DNA of 64,000 nucleotides from Synechococcus sp. UW69 (GTDB lineage Bacteria; Cyanobacteriota; Cyanobacteriia; PCC-6307; Cyanobiaceae). The notes under the pieces are model-generated. The model worked only from the letters and a program-made list of their open reading frames with translations, made no database searches and was not told the origin of the DNA. Where the stretch lies: assembly GCF_900474185.1 (NCBI RefSeq), contig NZ_UCNW01000008.1:647026-711025 (forward strand), read 5' to 3'. Below are positions 1-10,413 of this stretch, in pieces; positions within the stretch are counted from its first letter, which is position 1, and every line of letters begins with the position of its first letter. The position numbers and the translations under genes were made by a program.

Positions 1-467
<467 letters not shown>

Positions 468-476
468 GAACAAGAA

Positions 477-653
477 TCAGGGATCAAGGGGTTGGGCCAA
501 TTGATCACGCAAGCGGCGGATGCGCTGGAGCAGGCGAAGGCGACGGCTGCGGGCTGTCGCTGTCAGAAAAATGCGCAAGGGGACGTAAACCAGGGCCATT
601 GAACCGGCCAGCCCCGCCATCAGGACAAAAAAGAGCGCTCCCGATTCAGCCAT
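477..653 (-). CDS. small membrane-anchored hypothetical protein (58 aa)
   Basis: Below 60 codons, so easy to miss. It starts MAESGALFFVLMAGLAGSMA, giving one hydrophobic segment at about residues 6-32, followed by a strongly basic Arg/Leu tail (about residues 33-50). This suggests a single-span protein with a positively charged cytoplasmic end. It fills the gap between fabG and groEL2 and is divergent from groEL2. I do not recognise the family; the call rests on composition and gap filling. Confidence 0.5.
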   Translation of the reverse strand: MAESGALFFVLMAGLAGSMALVYVPLRIFLTATARSRRLRLLQRIRRLRDQLAQPLDP

Positions 654-784
654 GACCGGACCCTAATGAGTTCGTTAAGGGGGGGCATCCAGGCGACTCG
701 AAACCATTCGGCTTTCCCCACCACAAGACCTCTCCACGAGTGCCACATCGCTATGGGACAGTGACCAACGGCGTCCCCGCGACT

Positions 785-2473
785 ATGGCCAAACTCCTTT
801 CTTTCTCTGACGAATCCCGCAGCGCCCTTGAGCGGGGTGTAGATGCACTCGCCGATGCAGTGCGCGTCACGATCGGCCCCCGGGGTCGCAACGTTGTGCT
901 CGAAAACAAATTCGGCGCACCCGACATCGTCAACGACGGCGACTCGATCGCACGCGAAATCGAACTGGATGATCCGTTCGAGAACCTCGGCGCCAAGCTG
1001 ATGCAGCAGGTGTCGTCAAAGACCAAAGACAAAGCCGGAGACGGCACCACGACCGCAACAGTCCTGGCTCAGGCCATGGTGCGGGAAGGTCTGCGCAACA
1101 CAGCTGCTGGCGCAAGCCCCGTGGAACTCCGCCGTGGCATGGAGAAAGCCGCCGCACAGATTGTTGCGGGACTGGGCGAGCGGAGCCAGGCCGTCGCCGG
1201 CGATGCCATTCGTCAGGTGGCCACGGTGAGCTCCGGGGGTGACGAAGAAGTCGGTCAGATGATTGCGGAGGCGATGGACAAGGTGAGCACCGATGGGGTG
1301 ATCACTGTTGAGGAATCGAAATCCCTGGCAACGGAACTCGAAATCACCGAAGGCATGGCCTTCGACCGCGGTTACAGCTCCCCTTACTTCGTCACTGATG
1401 CCGATCGTCAGGTCTGTGAATTCGAAAACCCACTGATCCTGCTAACGGACCGCAAAATCAGCACGATCACAGATCTGGTCCCCGTGCTGGAGACCGTTCA
1501 GAAAAGTGGATCACCTCTGTTGATCCTCTCGGAGGAAGTGGAAGGCGAGGCTCTGGCAACGCTTGTGATGAACAAGAGCCGTGGGGTTCTGCAGGTGGCC
1601 GCTGTTCGGGCTCCCTCATTCGGAGAACGTCGCAAGGCAGCCCTCGCCGATATCGCCATCCTCACCGGCGGAACGCTGATCAGCGAGGACAAGGCGATGA
1701 CCCTCGACAAGGTGACCCTCGAGGATCTCGGTAAAGCGCGCCGCGTCACCATCAGCAAGGAGAGCACCACGATTGTCGCCACGGACGACCATCGCCAGGC
1801 CGTGAGCGAACGCGTTGGCGCGATCCGACGTGAGCTGGAGGCCACCGAATCCGACTACGACCGCGAGAAGCTCAGCGAGCGGATCGCCAAGCTGGCCGGT
1901 GGCGTTGCAGTGATCAAGGTCGGTGCCCCGACGGAAACGGAATTGAAGAACCGCAAACTGAGAATCGAGGATGCCCTGAATGCAACCCGTGCCGCTATCG
2001 AAGAGGGCATTGTTGCCGGCGGCGGCAGCACATTGCTGCAACTCGCCGACAGCCTGAACTCGCTGGCGTCAAGCCTCAACGGCGACCAACGCACCGGTGT
2101 GGAGATTGTGCAACGGGCGCTGACCGCACCGATTCATCAGATCGCTACCAATGCCGGGCAGAACGGCGATGTTGTGATCGCTGGCATGCGCAGCAGTGGC
2201 CAGGGATTCAACGCCCTCAGTGGTGCTTATGAAGACCTGATGGCGGCAGGCATCGTCGACGCCGCAAAGGTGGTGCGTCTGGCTGTGCAGGATTCGATCT
2301 CAATCGCCTCTCTTCTAATCACGACCGAGGTTGTGATCGCCGACAAACCGGAACCTCCAGCACCTGCTCCGGCAGGAGACGGCGATCCCATGGGTGGCAT
2401 GGGTGGAATGGGCGGCATGGGCATGCCGGGAATGGGTGGCATGGGTGGCATGGGCATGCCCGGAATGATGTGA
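785..2473 (+). CDS. groL2: 60 kDa chaperonin GroEL (second, groES-less copy)
   Basis: ATP-driven folding chamber subunit. From the ATG at 785 it is 562 aa, normal for the family; the open frame extends 15 codons upstream, but [10 protein letters not shown] is the usual chaperonin start. The ATP-binding block [11 protein letters not shown] and the apical and C-terminal equatorial segments ([16 protein letters not shown]) are intact, and it ends in a Gly-Gly-Met tail. No groES lies upstream, which is the layout of the cyanobacterial groEL2 gene. I see no CIRCE inverted repeat in the 130 bp upstream. Its 3' end abuts nanE with no gap. Confidence 0.95.
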   Translation: MAKLLSFSDESRSALERGVDALADAVRVTIGPRGRNVVLENKFGAPDIVNDGDSIAREIELDDPFENLGAKLMQQVSSKTKDKAGDGTTTATVLAQAMVREGLRNTAAGASPVELRRGMEKAAAQIVAGLGERSQAVAGDAIRQVATVSSGGDEEVGQMIAEAMDKVSTDGVITVEESKSLATELEITEGMAFDRGYSSPYFVTDADRQVCEFENPLILLTDRKISTITDLVPVLETVQKSGSPLLILSEEVEGEALATLVMNKSRGVLQVAAVRAPSFGERRKAALADIAILTGGTLISEDKAMTLDKVTLEDLGKARRVTISKESTTIVATDDHRQAVSERVGAIRRELEATESDYDREKLSERIAKLAGGVAVIKVGAPTETELKNRKLRIEDALNATRAAIEEGIVAGGGSTLLQLADSLNSLASSLNGDQRTGVEIVQRALTAPIHQIATNAGQNGDVVIAGMRSSGQGFNALSGAYEDLMAAGIVDAAKVVRLAVQDSISIASLLITTEVVIADKPEPPAPAPAGDGDPMGGMGGMGGMGMPGMGGMGGMGMPGMM

Positions 2474-3163
2474 TCAGCTGATCATTCCCTCGCGATAAGC
2501 GGTCACCTGGAGATCCACTCCGGTGATCGCCGTCCCAACGACCACGGTGTCTGCACCGGCCTGCAACGCTGAACGGGCGTCGGCCGGTGAGGAAATTCCC
2601 CCCTCACAGATCAGGCGCACAGAGCTGGGAAGGTCTGCGCGGAGCTGGGGGAGAAGATCAAGCGCAGGTGGGCGCTGCTGCGCTGTCGCCTCCGTGTAGC
2701 CGTAGAGCGTGGTCCCAACCCAGTCACAGCCAAGTTCGGCCGCACGCAGTCCATTGTCGAGCGAATCCACGTCAGCCATCAGGGGAGCACGCAGCTCATC
2801 ACGGGTGCGCTGCACCAACGTGGCAAGATCCTGACCAGCAGGCCGCTTACGGGCTGTAGCGTCAATCGCGATCACATCGGCACCTGCAGACCACACAGCC
2901 TGGATCTCTTTCCATCCCGGGGTGATGTACACGGAACTATCGGGGAACGTGCACTTCCACAAGCCGATGATCAAGGCATCTGGGCAGCGACGACGCACAG
3001 CACCAATATGTTCAGGGCTTTCCAAGCGCACACCGACTGCCCCATTTCGCAGGGAGGCTTCGGCCATGGCAGCGATCACATCAGGGTGGCGCATCGGCGA
3101 GCCTTGTGGTGCCTGCACCGAAACGATCAGCCCCTGATCAAGGGATTCAGGGTTCGGAATCAT
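2474..3163 (-). CDS. nanE: N-acetylmannosamine-6-phosphate 2-epimerase NanE
   Basis: Interconverts ManNAc-6-P and GlcNAc-6-P in the cytoplasm. The 229-aa protein is a TIM barrel with the family signatures: the early QAPQGSPMR, the IGLWK and ITP strands, DVIAIDAT, a catalytic Lys/Asp region around ATARKRP, GTTLYGYT, and the phosphate-binding CEGGISSPAD and VVVGTAIT near the C-terminus. It is convergent with groEL2 (adjacent stop codons) and lies 5 bp downstream of the repeat protein at 3169-3873. No other sialic acid gene is in the window, so it may act in amino-sugar recycling. Confidence 0.88.
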   Translation of the reverse strand: MIPNPESLDQGLIVSVQAPQGSPMRHPDVIAAMAEASLRNGAVGVRLESPEHIGAVRRRCPDALIIGLWKCTFPDSSVYITPGWKEIQAVWSAGADVIAIDATARKRPAGQDLATLVQRTRDELRAPLMADVDSLDNGLRAAELGCDWVGTTLYGYTEATAQQRPPALDLLPQLRADLPSSVRLICEGGISSPADARSALQAGADTVVVGTAITGVDLQVTAYREGMIS

Positions 3164-3168
3164 GGTGT

Positions 3169-3873
3169 TCAGGCAGCCTTCTGGAAATCGTCATCTTCTC
3201 GGCTCGGAAGCCAACGCCGAAGCGAACGCGGAGTAGTGATGGGGGGAGCCGGCACAGGACCAGCAGTGAAGGTCTGTTGAAGAGCCGTCCCTTCAACCAA
3301 CAACTCTTCCTCCGCTACAACCTCTTCCTCAACCAACAACTCTTCCTCCGCTACAACCTCTTCCTCAACCAACAACTCTTCCTCCGCTACAACCTCTTCC
3401 TCAACCAACAACTCTTCCTCCGCTACAACCTCTTCCTCAACCAACAACTCTTCCTCCGCTACAACCTCTTCCTCAACCAACAACTCTTCCTCCGCTACAA
3501 CCTCTTCCTCAACCAACAACTCTTCATCCGCTACAACCTCTTCCTCGGCTACAACCTCTTCCTCCGCCAGGATCTCAGGAGCGAAGCAAGGCTCCTCAGC
3601 AACCGCAATCTGCAACGGTTCAACAGCAGGAGAAACGCTGGAGTCAGCCACTGTGGAACTGAACTCACGAGTGGAACTGAACTCACGATCCGAGACCGTC
3701 GGCTCAGGCAAGCTCAGGTCAACATCACCAGCGCTTTTAAATCCGTAGCGGTGAACCCACTGACTAATCAGGCGAGACAGCAAGGCCTCATCACTTGTGG
3801 TCCTGGCCTCCTGGATCTGAAGGGCCAGAGCGTTCTGTCGACGCGACGGCTGCTGAAACGGGGAAGAAAGCAC
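3169..3873 (-). CDS. hypothetical protein with 12-residue acidic tandem repeats
   Basis: 234 aa from a GTG start. The N-terminal ~60 residues look like a folded helical region (RLISQWVHRYGFKSAGDVDL); the middle is a run of 12-residue units of the type EEEVVAEEELLV; the C-terminus is basic and aromatic (PRSLRRWLPSREDDDF). It lies between the ABC permease and nanE on the same strand, 4 nt after the permease stop, so co-transcription is likely. The opposite strand is also open through the repeat, but the minus reading is preferred because it matches operon order and has a non-repetitive N-terminal domain. Function unknown. Confidence 0.65.
   Translation of the reverse strand: MLSSPFQQPSRRQNALALQIQEARTTSDEALLSRLISQWVHRYGFKSAGDVDLSLPEPTVSDREFSSTREFSSTVADSSVSPAVEPLQIAVAEEPCFAPEILAEEEVVAEEEVVADEELLVEEEVVAEEELLVEEEVVAEEELLVEEEVVAEEELLVEEEVVAEEELLVEEEVVAEEELLVEEEVVAEEELLVEGTALQQTFTAGPVPAPPITTPRSLRRWLPSREDDDFQKAA
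3295..3546. repeat. 36-bp tandem repeat, seven copies
   Basis: Seven consecutive 36-bp units; the first six are identical and the seventh carries one substitution (3525 region), followed by a partial unit. The period is a multiple of three, so copy-number change keeps the acidic-repeat protein in frame. Near-identity points to recent expansion by slippage or recombination. Confidence 0.95.
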
Positions 3874-3877
3874 GGAT

Positions 3878-4741
3878 TCAGGAGAGTTTGCGGTTGAGCA
3901 GCGGGCGAATCACAAGAAACAGCCCGATGGTGAGGAGCAGCAGGATCAGCAGGCAAGTGGTGCCGGTGACATCCCCGTAGGGGGCCTCCAACAAAACTGC
4001 CGAGAGGTCAAGAGGACCTTGGTAGGCCGCTCGAATGGGTTCAATCGCGAAGGTAAGAGGATTCAAGGCCGCAAGCCACCCCAGCCAGGTCGGCATGAAG
4101 GACAAAGGAGCAAGGGCCGTGCTGGCGAAGAGCAAGGGCAAGTTGGCCACAAAAATCACGGCGATCAACTCGATGTGGCCAGGCAAAGCGAACGCCAACC
4201 CAAGGCTGAGGGCTGTCACGGCAAACACCAGGAGCAGCAGCGTCACCAGCACCAAAACAAGGCCGCTGACGCCAGGCCACCCGTAGCCGAGCACGGCCGC
4301 CGTGCCCATGATGACCAAACTCTGCAGCAGGCTGAGCGCGGTGATGTAGATCACCGACGCAAGCACGATGGAACTGCGGCTTCGCAGGGGTGCCACAAGT
4401 AAACGATTGAGGAAGCCGAATTCGCGGTCGAACATCACCGGTAGCCCGGCGTTCAGAGCACCGCTGAATGCCGTGAAGACAATGACTCCAGCACCAAGAA
4501 AACGGCCATAGCTCATCCCGCCTGGGAGCAGGCCCTCAGGGGCGTTAGCGAAGAGCGCGCCGAACAGAATCAACCAGATCAATGGTTGCAGAATCCCAGC
4601 GATCAAGGTCGAGGGACGACGCATTAACTGAAGAAACAAACGCCGGGTAAGGGCCCAAGTCTCCTGGCTGAGCTCAGCGAAGGCTCCGGATTGCTGCTGC
4701 TGGAGAGCAATTGATGCTGTGGGGGAGGTCATCATTGGCAC
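3878..4741 (-). CDS. ABC-2 type exporter, permease subunit
   Basis: Integral membrane half of an exporter. It has 287 aa with about six hydrophobic spans and the ABC-2 layout (cytoplasmic N-terminus, then LFLQLMRRPSTLIAG leading into TM1; a C-terminal span ending FLVIRPLLNRKLS). The start is GTG at 4741, directly abutting the stop of the ATPase gene at 4742; an ATG at 4735 is an alternative. The pair resembles DrrA/DrrB-type daunorubicin-resistance exporters; the real substrate cannot be read from the sequence. Confidence 0.85.
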   Translation of the reverse strand: MPMMTSPTASIALQQQQSGAFAELSQETWALTRRLFLQLMRRPSTLIAGILQPLIWLILFGALFANAPEGLLPGGMSYGRFLGAGVIVFTAFSGALNAGLPVMFDREFGFLNRLLVAPLRSRSSIVLASVIYITALSLLQSLVIMGTAAVLGYGWPGVSGLVLVLVTLLLLVFAVTALSLGLAFALPGHIELIAVIFVANLPLLFASTALAPLSFMPTWLGWLAALNPLTFAIEPIRAAYQGPLDLSAVLLEAPYGDVTGTTCLLILLLLTIGLFLVIRPLLNRKLS

Positions 4742-5755
4742 TCAACGCATGGATTGACGCTTTTCCTTCTTGACGTCGCGCTGGCCTGCGATGGCCAGTT
4801 CAGCATCCATCAGGGTGCGTCCTGTTGCCTGAAGGTAGACATCATCGAGGCTTGGACGACTTTGGGCCAAGGCAAAGACAGGGAGGCCTGCACCATCAAG
4901 GGTTTGACGAAGTTGGTCGATCACGGGCCCACCTTCAATCACCAGGTTGAGGGAAAACCCCTGAGCTCGGTTCACCACCACCTCAAGAACCCCATTCAGC
5001 GGTTCAAGCAGCGCACGCACCTTGGCCGCCTCTTCAGCAGTGCTGAACTCTCGGACCCGGAGGGTGACGCGATCACCCCCAAGCCTTTGCTTGAGCTGGT
5101 CCGGAGTGCCTTCAGCTATCACCCGACCGTCATCGATGATCGCCATCTGATCAGCAAGTGCCTCCACCTCTTCCAGGTAGTGACTGCTCAGAAGAACAGT
5201 GGTGCCCTCCTGAACCAGCTGACGCAACAGTTGCCAGATGGCACTCCTGCTCTCGATGTCCAATCCAACGGTGGGTTCATCAAGCACGAGCAACCGGGGA
5301 CGGTGCAGCAAACCGGCCGCCAGATCGAGCCGACGACGCATGCCACCGGAATAGGTACCGCAGCGGCGATCAATCCAGTCGCCCATGGCGAGGCGTTCAA
5401 TCAGATCAGCAATTCGGGTTTCGCGATCCTTCCGCTGCAAGTGGTACAGATCACCTTGAAGCTGCAGCAGTTCTCGACCGCTCAGAATCTTGTCAATAGC
5501 TACCTCTTGGGCCACATAACCCATGAGTTGGCGGATGGCTCTTGGCTCCGCCAGCCCGTCCACACCGCCCACATGTACGGAACCGCCATCGGGGGCGAGC
5601 AAGGTGGCCAGAATGCGCATGGCCGTTGTTTTACCGGCACCATTCGGGCCAAGAAGCCCGTAGAGGCACCCTTCAGGAACGGTGAGATCAAGCTCACGTA
5701 GAGCCGTAACCGAGCCGTAGGACTTGGAAATCTTCCGCAGTTCAATCAACGCCAT
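4742..5755 (-). CDS. ABC-2 type exporter, ATP-binding subunit (DrrA-like)
   Basis: Energises the permease encoded next to it. Walker A is at residues 36-44 (GPNGAGKTT), the signature is YSGGMRRRLDLA, and Walker B is LLVLDEPTVGLD followed by the switch SSHYLEEVEALAD. The long C-terminal extension (about residues 220-337) is typical of the DrrA family. It is 337 aa and starts 50 bp downstream of ctaB on the same strand, so it may be read from the heme-gene promoter. Confidence 0.88.
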   Translation of the reverse strand: MALIELRKISKSYGSVTALRELDLTVPEGCLYGLLGPNGAGKTTAMRILATLLAPDGGSVHVGGVDGLAEPRAIRQLMGYVAQEVAIDKILSGRELLQLQGDLYHLQRKDRETRIADLIERLAMGDWIDRRCGTYSGGMRRRLDLAAGLLHRPRLLVLDEPTVGLDIESRSAIWQLLRQLVQEGTTVLLSSHYLEEVEALADQMAIIDDGRVIAEGTPDQLKQRLGGDRVTLRVREFSTAEEAAKVRALLEPLNGVLEVVVNRAQGFSLNLVIEGGPVIDQLRQTLDGAGLPVFALAQSRPSLDDVYLQATGRTLMDAELAIAGQRDVKKEKRQSMR

Positions 5756-5805
5756 CAGGCACCGTCAGGGACATCCTCGGGCAATCCAGGGAATCTAAAG
5801 AGTGT

Positions 5806-6789
5806 TCATTGAATCCCCATGAGCAGGTAGAGAAGCTGCATCACCTGGTAAGCAAAGCCTGATGCAAGATCCGTTCGACTGAGAATCAGCAGCAGGCACA
5901 GACCGAACAGGTAAAGAATCGACCAACGGAACAGAGCCTTGGCATTCAGAAGGCTGTCGGGATCAAGAGAAAGTCGGTCGACGAGCTGCAGCAGCCGACC
6001 GTTGTAGGGAAGCAGCATCAGACCGTAGAAGACACCACCGGAGGGCAGGGCGAACACTCCCAAACCGCTCAGCAGGACGGTGATCCAGCCATAGGTCTTG
6101 ATCGCCCGCGCTGTCACCACAGGGCCTTTGACGACCGGCAGCATCGGAATACCAACAGCGCGGTAGTCCTCGCGCAACAAAAGTGCCAACGCCCAGAAGT
6201 GGGCTGGCGTCCAGACCATCACCAGAGCGAACAGCCACCAGCCCCCGAGGCCAACATGACCGGTGGCGGCAGCAGCCCCCACAAGGGGTGGAATCGCCCC
6301 GGCAACGCCACCAATAACGATGTTCTGTGACGTCCGCGGCTTGAGCAGAGCTGTATAGAGCAGGACGTAACTGCAAAGACCGAGCAGGGACAGTCCGGCA
6401 GCGAGACAGTTCACGCCACTCACCAGCAACATCGCCGCTGCCAAAGTGCAGGCGATGGCTCCGGCGAACGCACTGGTGGGCGAAAGCCGACCGGAGGGAA
6501 GTGCCCGACCGCTGGTGCGGGCCATCCGGCCATCGAGATCCTGTTCCCACAAACAGTTCAGAACACCAGCGGCAGCTGAAGCGAGAGCTCCTCCCCCCAG
6601 GGTGCACACCAGCCGCGGCGAGGAGAGGGGCCAGCCCTCACTGAGAGCCATTCCCCCCAGAGTGGTGGCAAGCAGCAGAGGGATGAGTCGCGGTTTGGCG
6701 ACTTCCAGCCAGGCTGGAAGTTTCACCCGCTTGCGGGAGGGAACCACCTCCTCACGGGTCGGACGAACGATTGATGTGAGTTCAGCCAT
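5806..6789 (-). CDS. ctaB: protoheme IX farnesyltransferase (heme O synthase) CtaB
   Basis: A polytopic membrane prenyltransferase that converts heme B to heme O for the aa3 oxidase. Family motifs are visible: the aspartate-rich [28 protein letters not shown] block (N, D and R residues conserved) and the second motif [11 protein letters not shown] with [15 protein letters not shown]. The start is taken at the ATG at 6789, giving 327 aa and an 8-nt overlap with ctaA; a longer frame to 6864 would overlap ctaA by 80 nt and has an unusual N-terminus. Confidence 0.93.
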   Translation of the reverse strand: MAELTSIVRPTREEVVPSRKRVKLPAWLEVAKPRLIPLLLATTLGGMALSEGWPLSSPRLVCTLGGGALASAAAGVLNCLWEQDLDGRMARTSGRALPSGRLSPTSAFAGAIACTLAAAMLLVSGVNCLAAGLSLLGLCSYVLLYTALLKPRTSQNIVIGGVAGAIPPLVGAAAATGHVGLGGWWLFALVMVWTPAHFWALALLLREDYRAVGIPMLPVVKGPVVTARAIKTYGWITVLLSGLGVFALPSGGVFYGLMLLPYNGRLLQLVDRLSLDPDSLLNAKALFRWSILYLFGLCLLLILSRTDLASGFAYQVMQLLYLLMGIQ

Positions 6790-7711
6790 GACAGGCCTCC
6801 AACGAGGTGTCGTCGAGAACGACGGAACGGGACGGTGAGGGGCGGCCCTCCGGAGATCGGACAAGAAGCGCCGCCATTAAGGCGATCAACAGGGCAGCCA
6901 CGAGCTGGTGCGCAATGGTCACCGCGGGTTGCGACAGACCGAGGCGAAGGGTGAGGACACCAAGCGCCACCTGAGTCAGCACCAGGAGAACCACCCCAGC
7001 AAGCCAGGGCCACTGGCGGCGGGCCCAACCACCAGCCAGCAGTGCCGCTCCGGCGAAGACCAGCAGAACAACGGCCACCGGCATCGCCGTGACGCGATGG
7101 GAGAGAACCAGATGACAGGCCTCGCCCCCAGCGAGGCAACGCTGCCCTGCCCAAGAGGTGGCTAGTCGACCACCGAGAAGACATTGGGTAAAGACCGACA
7201 ACAGCCCAAGCAGTGCCGAGATGCGCCACCAGAGCGGAGCCGCGACGGCAGCGGGATGAAGCAGGCGTTGCGTCAACCCACTCAGCAGTGCAACAAGCGT
7301 GAGAGCAAGAGCCAAGTGGGCAGTCACGACACCCGATGGGAGCAGGTGGGTCACCGTCAAAGCACCCAGCCCTCCCTGCATGGCCACAAGAGCCATCAGG
7401 CCAGCCGCCAGCCAGGGCAGCCATGAAGGAAGCTGACGCCGCCGAACCGTCGTCGTCACAGCCATCACCACCAGGGCGATGCCGACGACGAAAGCGTCAA
7501 GGCGATGGAACCACTCCAGAAACACCTGAACATTCATCTGGCGACCCGGCAGAAATGAGCCAAAGCACAAAGGCCAGTCGGGACAAGCCAAGCCGGCCTC
7601 CATCACGCGCGTCGCACCACCGATCACCACCAAAGCGATGACGGCGACTACCAAGTGCGCCGATAACAACCCAAGACGTCGACGAAGAGTCGACATTGAA
7701 GAAAGGATCAT
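6782..7711 (-). CDS. ctaA: heme A synthase CtaA (Cox15 family)
   Basis: Oxidises heme O to heme A in the membrane. The 309-aa protein has eight predicted spans in two similar halves, with the conserved histidines of each half (for example [44 protein letters not shown]) and the paired cysteines in the extracytoplasmic loop ([14 protein letters not shown]). It is co-directional with ctaB and divergent from ctaCDE, so the 200-bp region between them likely carries both promoters. Confidence 0.92.
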   Translation of the reverse strand: MILSSMSTLRRRLGLLSAHLVVAVIALVVIGGATRVMEAGLACPDWPLCFGSFLPGRQMNVQVFLEWFHRLDAFVVGIALVVMAVTTTVRRRQLPSWLPWLAAGLMALVAMQGGLGALTVTHLLPSGVVTAHLALALTLVALLSGLTQRLLHPAAVAAPLWWRISALLGLLSVFTQCLLGGRLATSWAGQRCLAGGEACHLVLSHRVTAMPVAVVLLVFAGAALLAGGWARRQWPWLAGVVLLVLTQVALGVLTLRLGLSQPAVTIAHQLVAALLIALMAALLVRSPEGRPSPSRSVVLDDTSLEACHG

Positions 7712-7913
7712 CGAACAAGCTCCATCCGATGCAACCCAGAAGGGATTGCTCGGACCGTAGCGATGCAGAACATGGCGTCATGCTTTATGGCCATCTGCGA
7801 AACAAACAGGGGAAAGATCATCCCCTTTCCCTGACAGAAATGAGGCCTTAACAATCACTTCATGGAGATACGCAGCCAGGCCCATACGCTGATGAAAACC
7901 TGGGATTCATCGG
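7712..7913. promoter_or_regulatory. divergent promoter region between ctaA and ctaC
   Basis: A 202-bp gap between divergent heme A synthase and oxidase genes. It contains an imperfect inverted repeat near 7813-7829 (GGGGA, about 7 nt, TCCCC). No clear -10/-35 pair is assigned. Location alone supports a two-way promoter. Confidence 0.4.
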
Positions 7914-8744
7914 GTGCAGATCCCATCCGCCATTCTCACGTTAGTGATTGGGATGGTCCTTGCTTTGGGCGGTCTTTGGATCGGTCAGAACATCAACCTC
8001 CTTCCCATCGACGCGAGCGCCAACGCGCCAATTTACGACGAACTGTTTAAGGTTCTGTTCACGATTGGCAGCATTCTATTTGTTGGAATTACTGGTCTTC
8101 TCGTCTTCAGCTTGATTCGATTCCGACGGCGTAGCGGTCAACTTGGTGATGGTTTAGCCATTGAAGGCAATCTTCCCCTTGAAATTTTCTGGACAGCAGT
8201 TCCAGCTGTTGTCGTGCTTTTTGTTGGCCTATACAGCTACGACATCTACGACCGGATGGGTGGCATGGTGCCACTGGCCCATGACCACATGGGTGGGGCC
8301 CACGAGGAGCAGATATGGGGAGGCATCAGTTCCGGATCGATTGAATCAGCGGCAGCAACGAATGTCTTACCCGTTGAAGTGACGGCCATGCAATTTGCCT
8401 TTCTCTTTCATTACCCAGATGGGGATATCACTTCAGGCGAGCTTCATGTTCCATCCGATCGACCAATCACCCTTCGCATGGAAGCAAAAGATGTGATTCA
8501 TGCATTTTGGGTCCCTGAATTTCGCTTGAAACAGGATGTCATCCCAGGCCAACCAACCCAGCTGAGCTTTACGCCAACCCGCACGGGACGCTATCCGATC
8601 GTTTGCGCCGAACTCTGTGGCCCTTACCACGGCGGAATGCGCTCCACCGTCGTAGTGGAAAGCCCGGAAGACTGGAACAACTGGTACAAACAAAACGCCA
8701 AAGCAGCACCGGAAGACGAGCCCATCAACATCGCGAACGCCTGA
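7914..8744 (+). CDS. ctaC: cytochrome c oxidase subunit II CtaC
   Basis: Accepts electrons from cytochrome c or plastocyanin at the binuclear CuA centre. It is 276 aa from a GTG start, with an N-terminal span (residues 6-24), a second span at 47-68 and a third hydrophobic stretch at 92-108. CuA ligands are visible: H196, then C231, E233, C235, H239 and M242 in CAELCGPYHGGM. A segment at about residues 114-131 is rich in Met, His and Gly (DRMGGM...HDHMGGAH), beyond what the fold needs. The stop is 1 nt from the ATG of ctaD. Confidence 0.95.
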   Translation: MQIPSAILTLVIGMVLALGGLWIGQNINLLPIDASANAPIYDELFKVLFTIGSILFVGITGLLVFSLIRFRRRSGQLGDGLAIEGNLPLEIFWTAVPAVVVLFVGLYSYDIYDRMGGMVPLAHDHMGGAHEEQIWGGISSGSIESAAATNVLPVEVTAMQFAFLFHYPDGDITSGELHVPSDRPITLRMEAKDVIHAFWVPEFRLKQDVIPGQPTQLSFTPTRTGRYPIVCAELCGPYHGGMRSTVVVESPEDWNNWYKQNAKAAPEDEPINIANA

Positions 8745-8745
8745 C

Positions 8746-10413
8746 ATGACCATCAGCCTGCCCCCTGAAACATCCAGTCCCCCACATCTTCAACCCAGCG
8801 GATGGTTGCGGTATTTCAGCTTCAGCGTTGATCACAAGGTGATCGGTCTGCAGTACCTCGTTTGTGGCTTTGCTTTTTATCTCATTGGCGGAGCACTGGC
8901 GGGTGCGATTCGAACGGAACTCACCAGCCCCGTTTCCGACTTCATGGCACGGGATGTCTACAACCAGGTTTTAACCCTCCACGGCACTGTGATGATCTTC
9001 CTCTGGATCGTCCCTGTGGTGAATGGTGCCTTTGGGAACTATTTAATCCCTTTTTATGTTGGAGCGCGGGACATGGCTTTCCCACGCCTTAATGCTGTTG
9101 CTTTTTGGTTGATTCCTCCAGCCGGATTAATGCTGATCACCAGCTATTTCCTAACGGGTGCTGCACAATCTGGCTGGACCGCTTATCCACCACTCAGCAT
9201 CACTACGCCAGCTACAGGACAAGTCATCTGGATCCTGAGCGTGTTGCTGCTTGGCGGAAGCTCGATCTTCGGAGGCATTAATTTCATCGCCACAATTCTC
9301 AAGCTGCGTCGCCCCGGCCTGAAGTTGATGCAGCTACCCATGTATTGCTGGGCCATGTTGGGGACCAGCATTCTTGTGGTTCTCTCAACACCAGTTCTCG
9401 CCGGAACATTGGTTTTACTGAGTTTCGATATTGTTGCCCACACAGGATTTTTCAATCCAACCCTTGGCGGAAATGTTGTCGTCTACCAGCATCTGTTCTG
9501 GTTCTATTCTCACCCAGCCGTTTACATCATGGTCTTGCCAGCCTTTGGCTTGGTGAGTGAAATCTTGCCGGTTCATGCCCGCAAGCCGCTTTTCGGATAC
9601 GTGACCATGGTGTACTCGATCATGGCCATTGTTGTTTTGGGCCTGATCGTGTGGGCCCACCACATGTTCACCAGCGGAACACCTCCCTGGATGCGACTGT
9701 TTTTCACCATTGCCACAGCCTTCATTGCTGTTCCAACCGGCATTAAATTCTTCAATTGGTTGGCAACACTCTGGGGCGGACGCATCAGCCTCAACAGCGC
9801 CATGCTGTTTTCTTGCGGCTTCATTGTGAACTTCGTGCTTGGAGGCATCACAGGCGTCGCCTTGGCACAGGTGCCTTTCGACATCCATGTCCACGACACC
9901 TACTTCGTCGTCGCTCATTTCCACTACATCGTCTTCGGTGGTTCGGTCTTTGTAATCTTCGCGTCGATTTACCACTGGTACCCCAAATTCACCGGCCGAA
10001 TGCTGAATGAGGATCTTGGTCGGCTGCACTGTGCTCTCACCTTCATCGGTTTCAATCTGTGCTTCGGTCCGCAGCATTGGTTGGGCCTCAACGGCATGCC
10101 GCGACGTGTTGCTGAATACGACCCCCAATTCACCCTGATCAATCAGATCAGCTCCGTCGGAGCCCTGCTGATGGCCATCAGCACCCTGCCCTTCCTTTGG
10201 AATGTGATCCACAGCGCCCTGAGCGGTCCTGTCGCAGGAGACAACCCCTGGGAAGCGCTGACTCCCGAATGGCTGACCAGTTCTCCGCCACCAGTTGAAA
10301 ACTGGATCGGCGAAGCCCCTCTCGTGGAAGAGCCCTACGGATATGGCGTCCCACCGGACGAGCTTGACCTCACCGCAACCAGCGGTCGTGATCTCTGGAG
10401 CAGCGGCAAATGA
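8746..10413 (+). CDS. ctaD: cytochrome c oxidase subunit I CtaD
   Basis: The catalytic heme-copper subunit that reduces oxygen and pumps protons. It has 555 aa and twelve spans. Ligand blocks are intact: LTLHGTVMIF (low-spin heme His), the HPAVYIMVLPAFG CuB/cross-linked His-Tyr region, WAHHMFTSG (CuB His pair) and HDTYFVVAHFHYI (heme a3 and heme a histidines). It overlaps ctaE by 4 nt. Confidence 0.97.
   Translation: MTISLPPETSSPPHLQPSGWLRYFSFSVDHKVIGLQYLVCGFAFYLIGGALAGAIRTELTSPVSDFMARDVYNQVLTLHGTVMIFLWIVPVVNGAFGNYLIPFYVGARDMAFPRLNAVAFWLIPPAGLMLITSYFLTGAAQSGWTAYPPLSITTPATGQVIWILSVLLLGGSSIFGGINFIATILKLRRPGLKLMQLPMYCWAMLGTSILVVLSTPVLAGTLVLLSFDIVAHTGFFNPTLGGNVVVYQHLFWFYSHPAVYIMVLPAFGLVSEILPVHARKPLFGYVTMVYSIMAIVVLGLIVWAHHMFTSGTPPWMRLFFTIATAFIAVPTGIKFFNWLATLWGGRISLNSAMLFSCGFIVNFVLGGITGVALAQVPFDIHVHDTYFVVAHFHYIVFGGSVFVIFASIYHWYPKFTGRMLNEDLGRLHCALTFIGFNLCFGPQHWLGLNGMPRRVAEYDPQFTLINQISSVGALLMAISTLPFLWNVIHSALSGPVAGDNPWEALTPEWLTSSPPPVENWIGEAPLVEEPYGYGVPPDELDLTATSGRDLWSSGK

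Noticed and set aside
661..784. CIRCE heat-shock operator upstream of groEL2
   Set aside because: Searched by eye for TTAGCACTC-N9-GAGTGCTAA; no match.
3106..3897. Plus-strand ORF with FLRYNLFLNQQL repeats
   Set aside because: It is the antisense reading of the 36-bp array and overlaps nanE; the minus frame has a non-repetitive domain and fits the operon.
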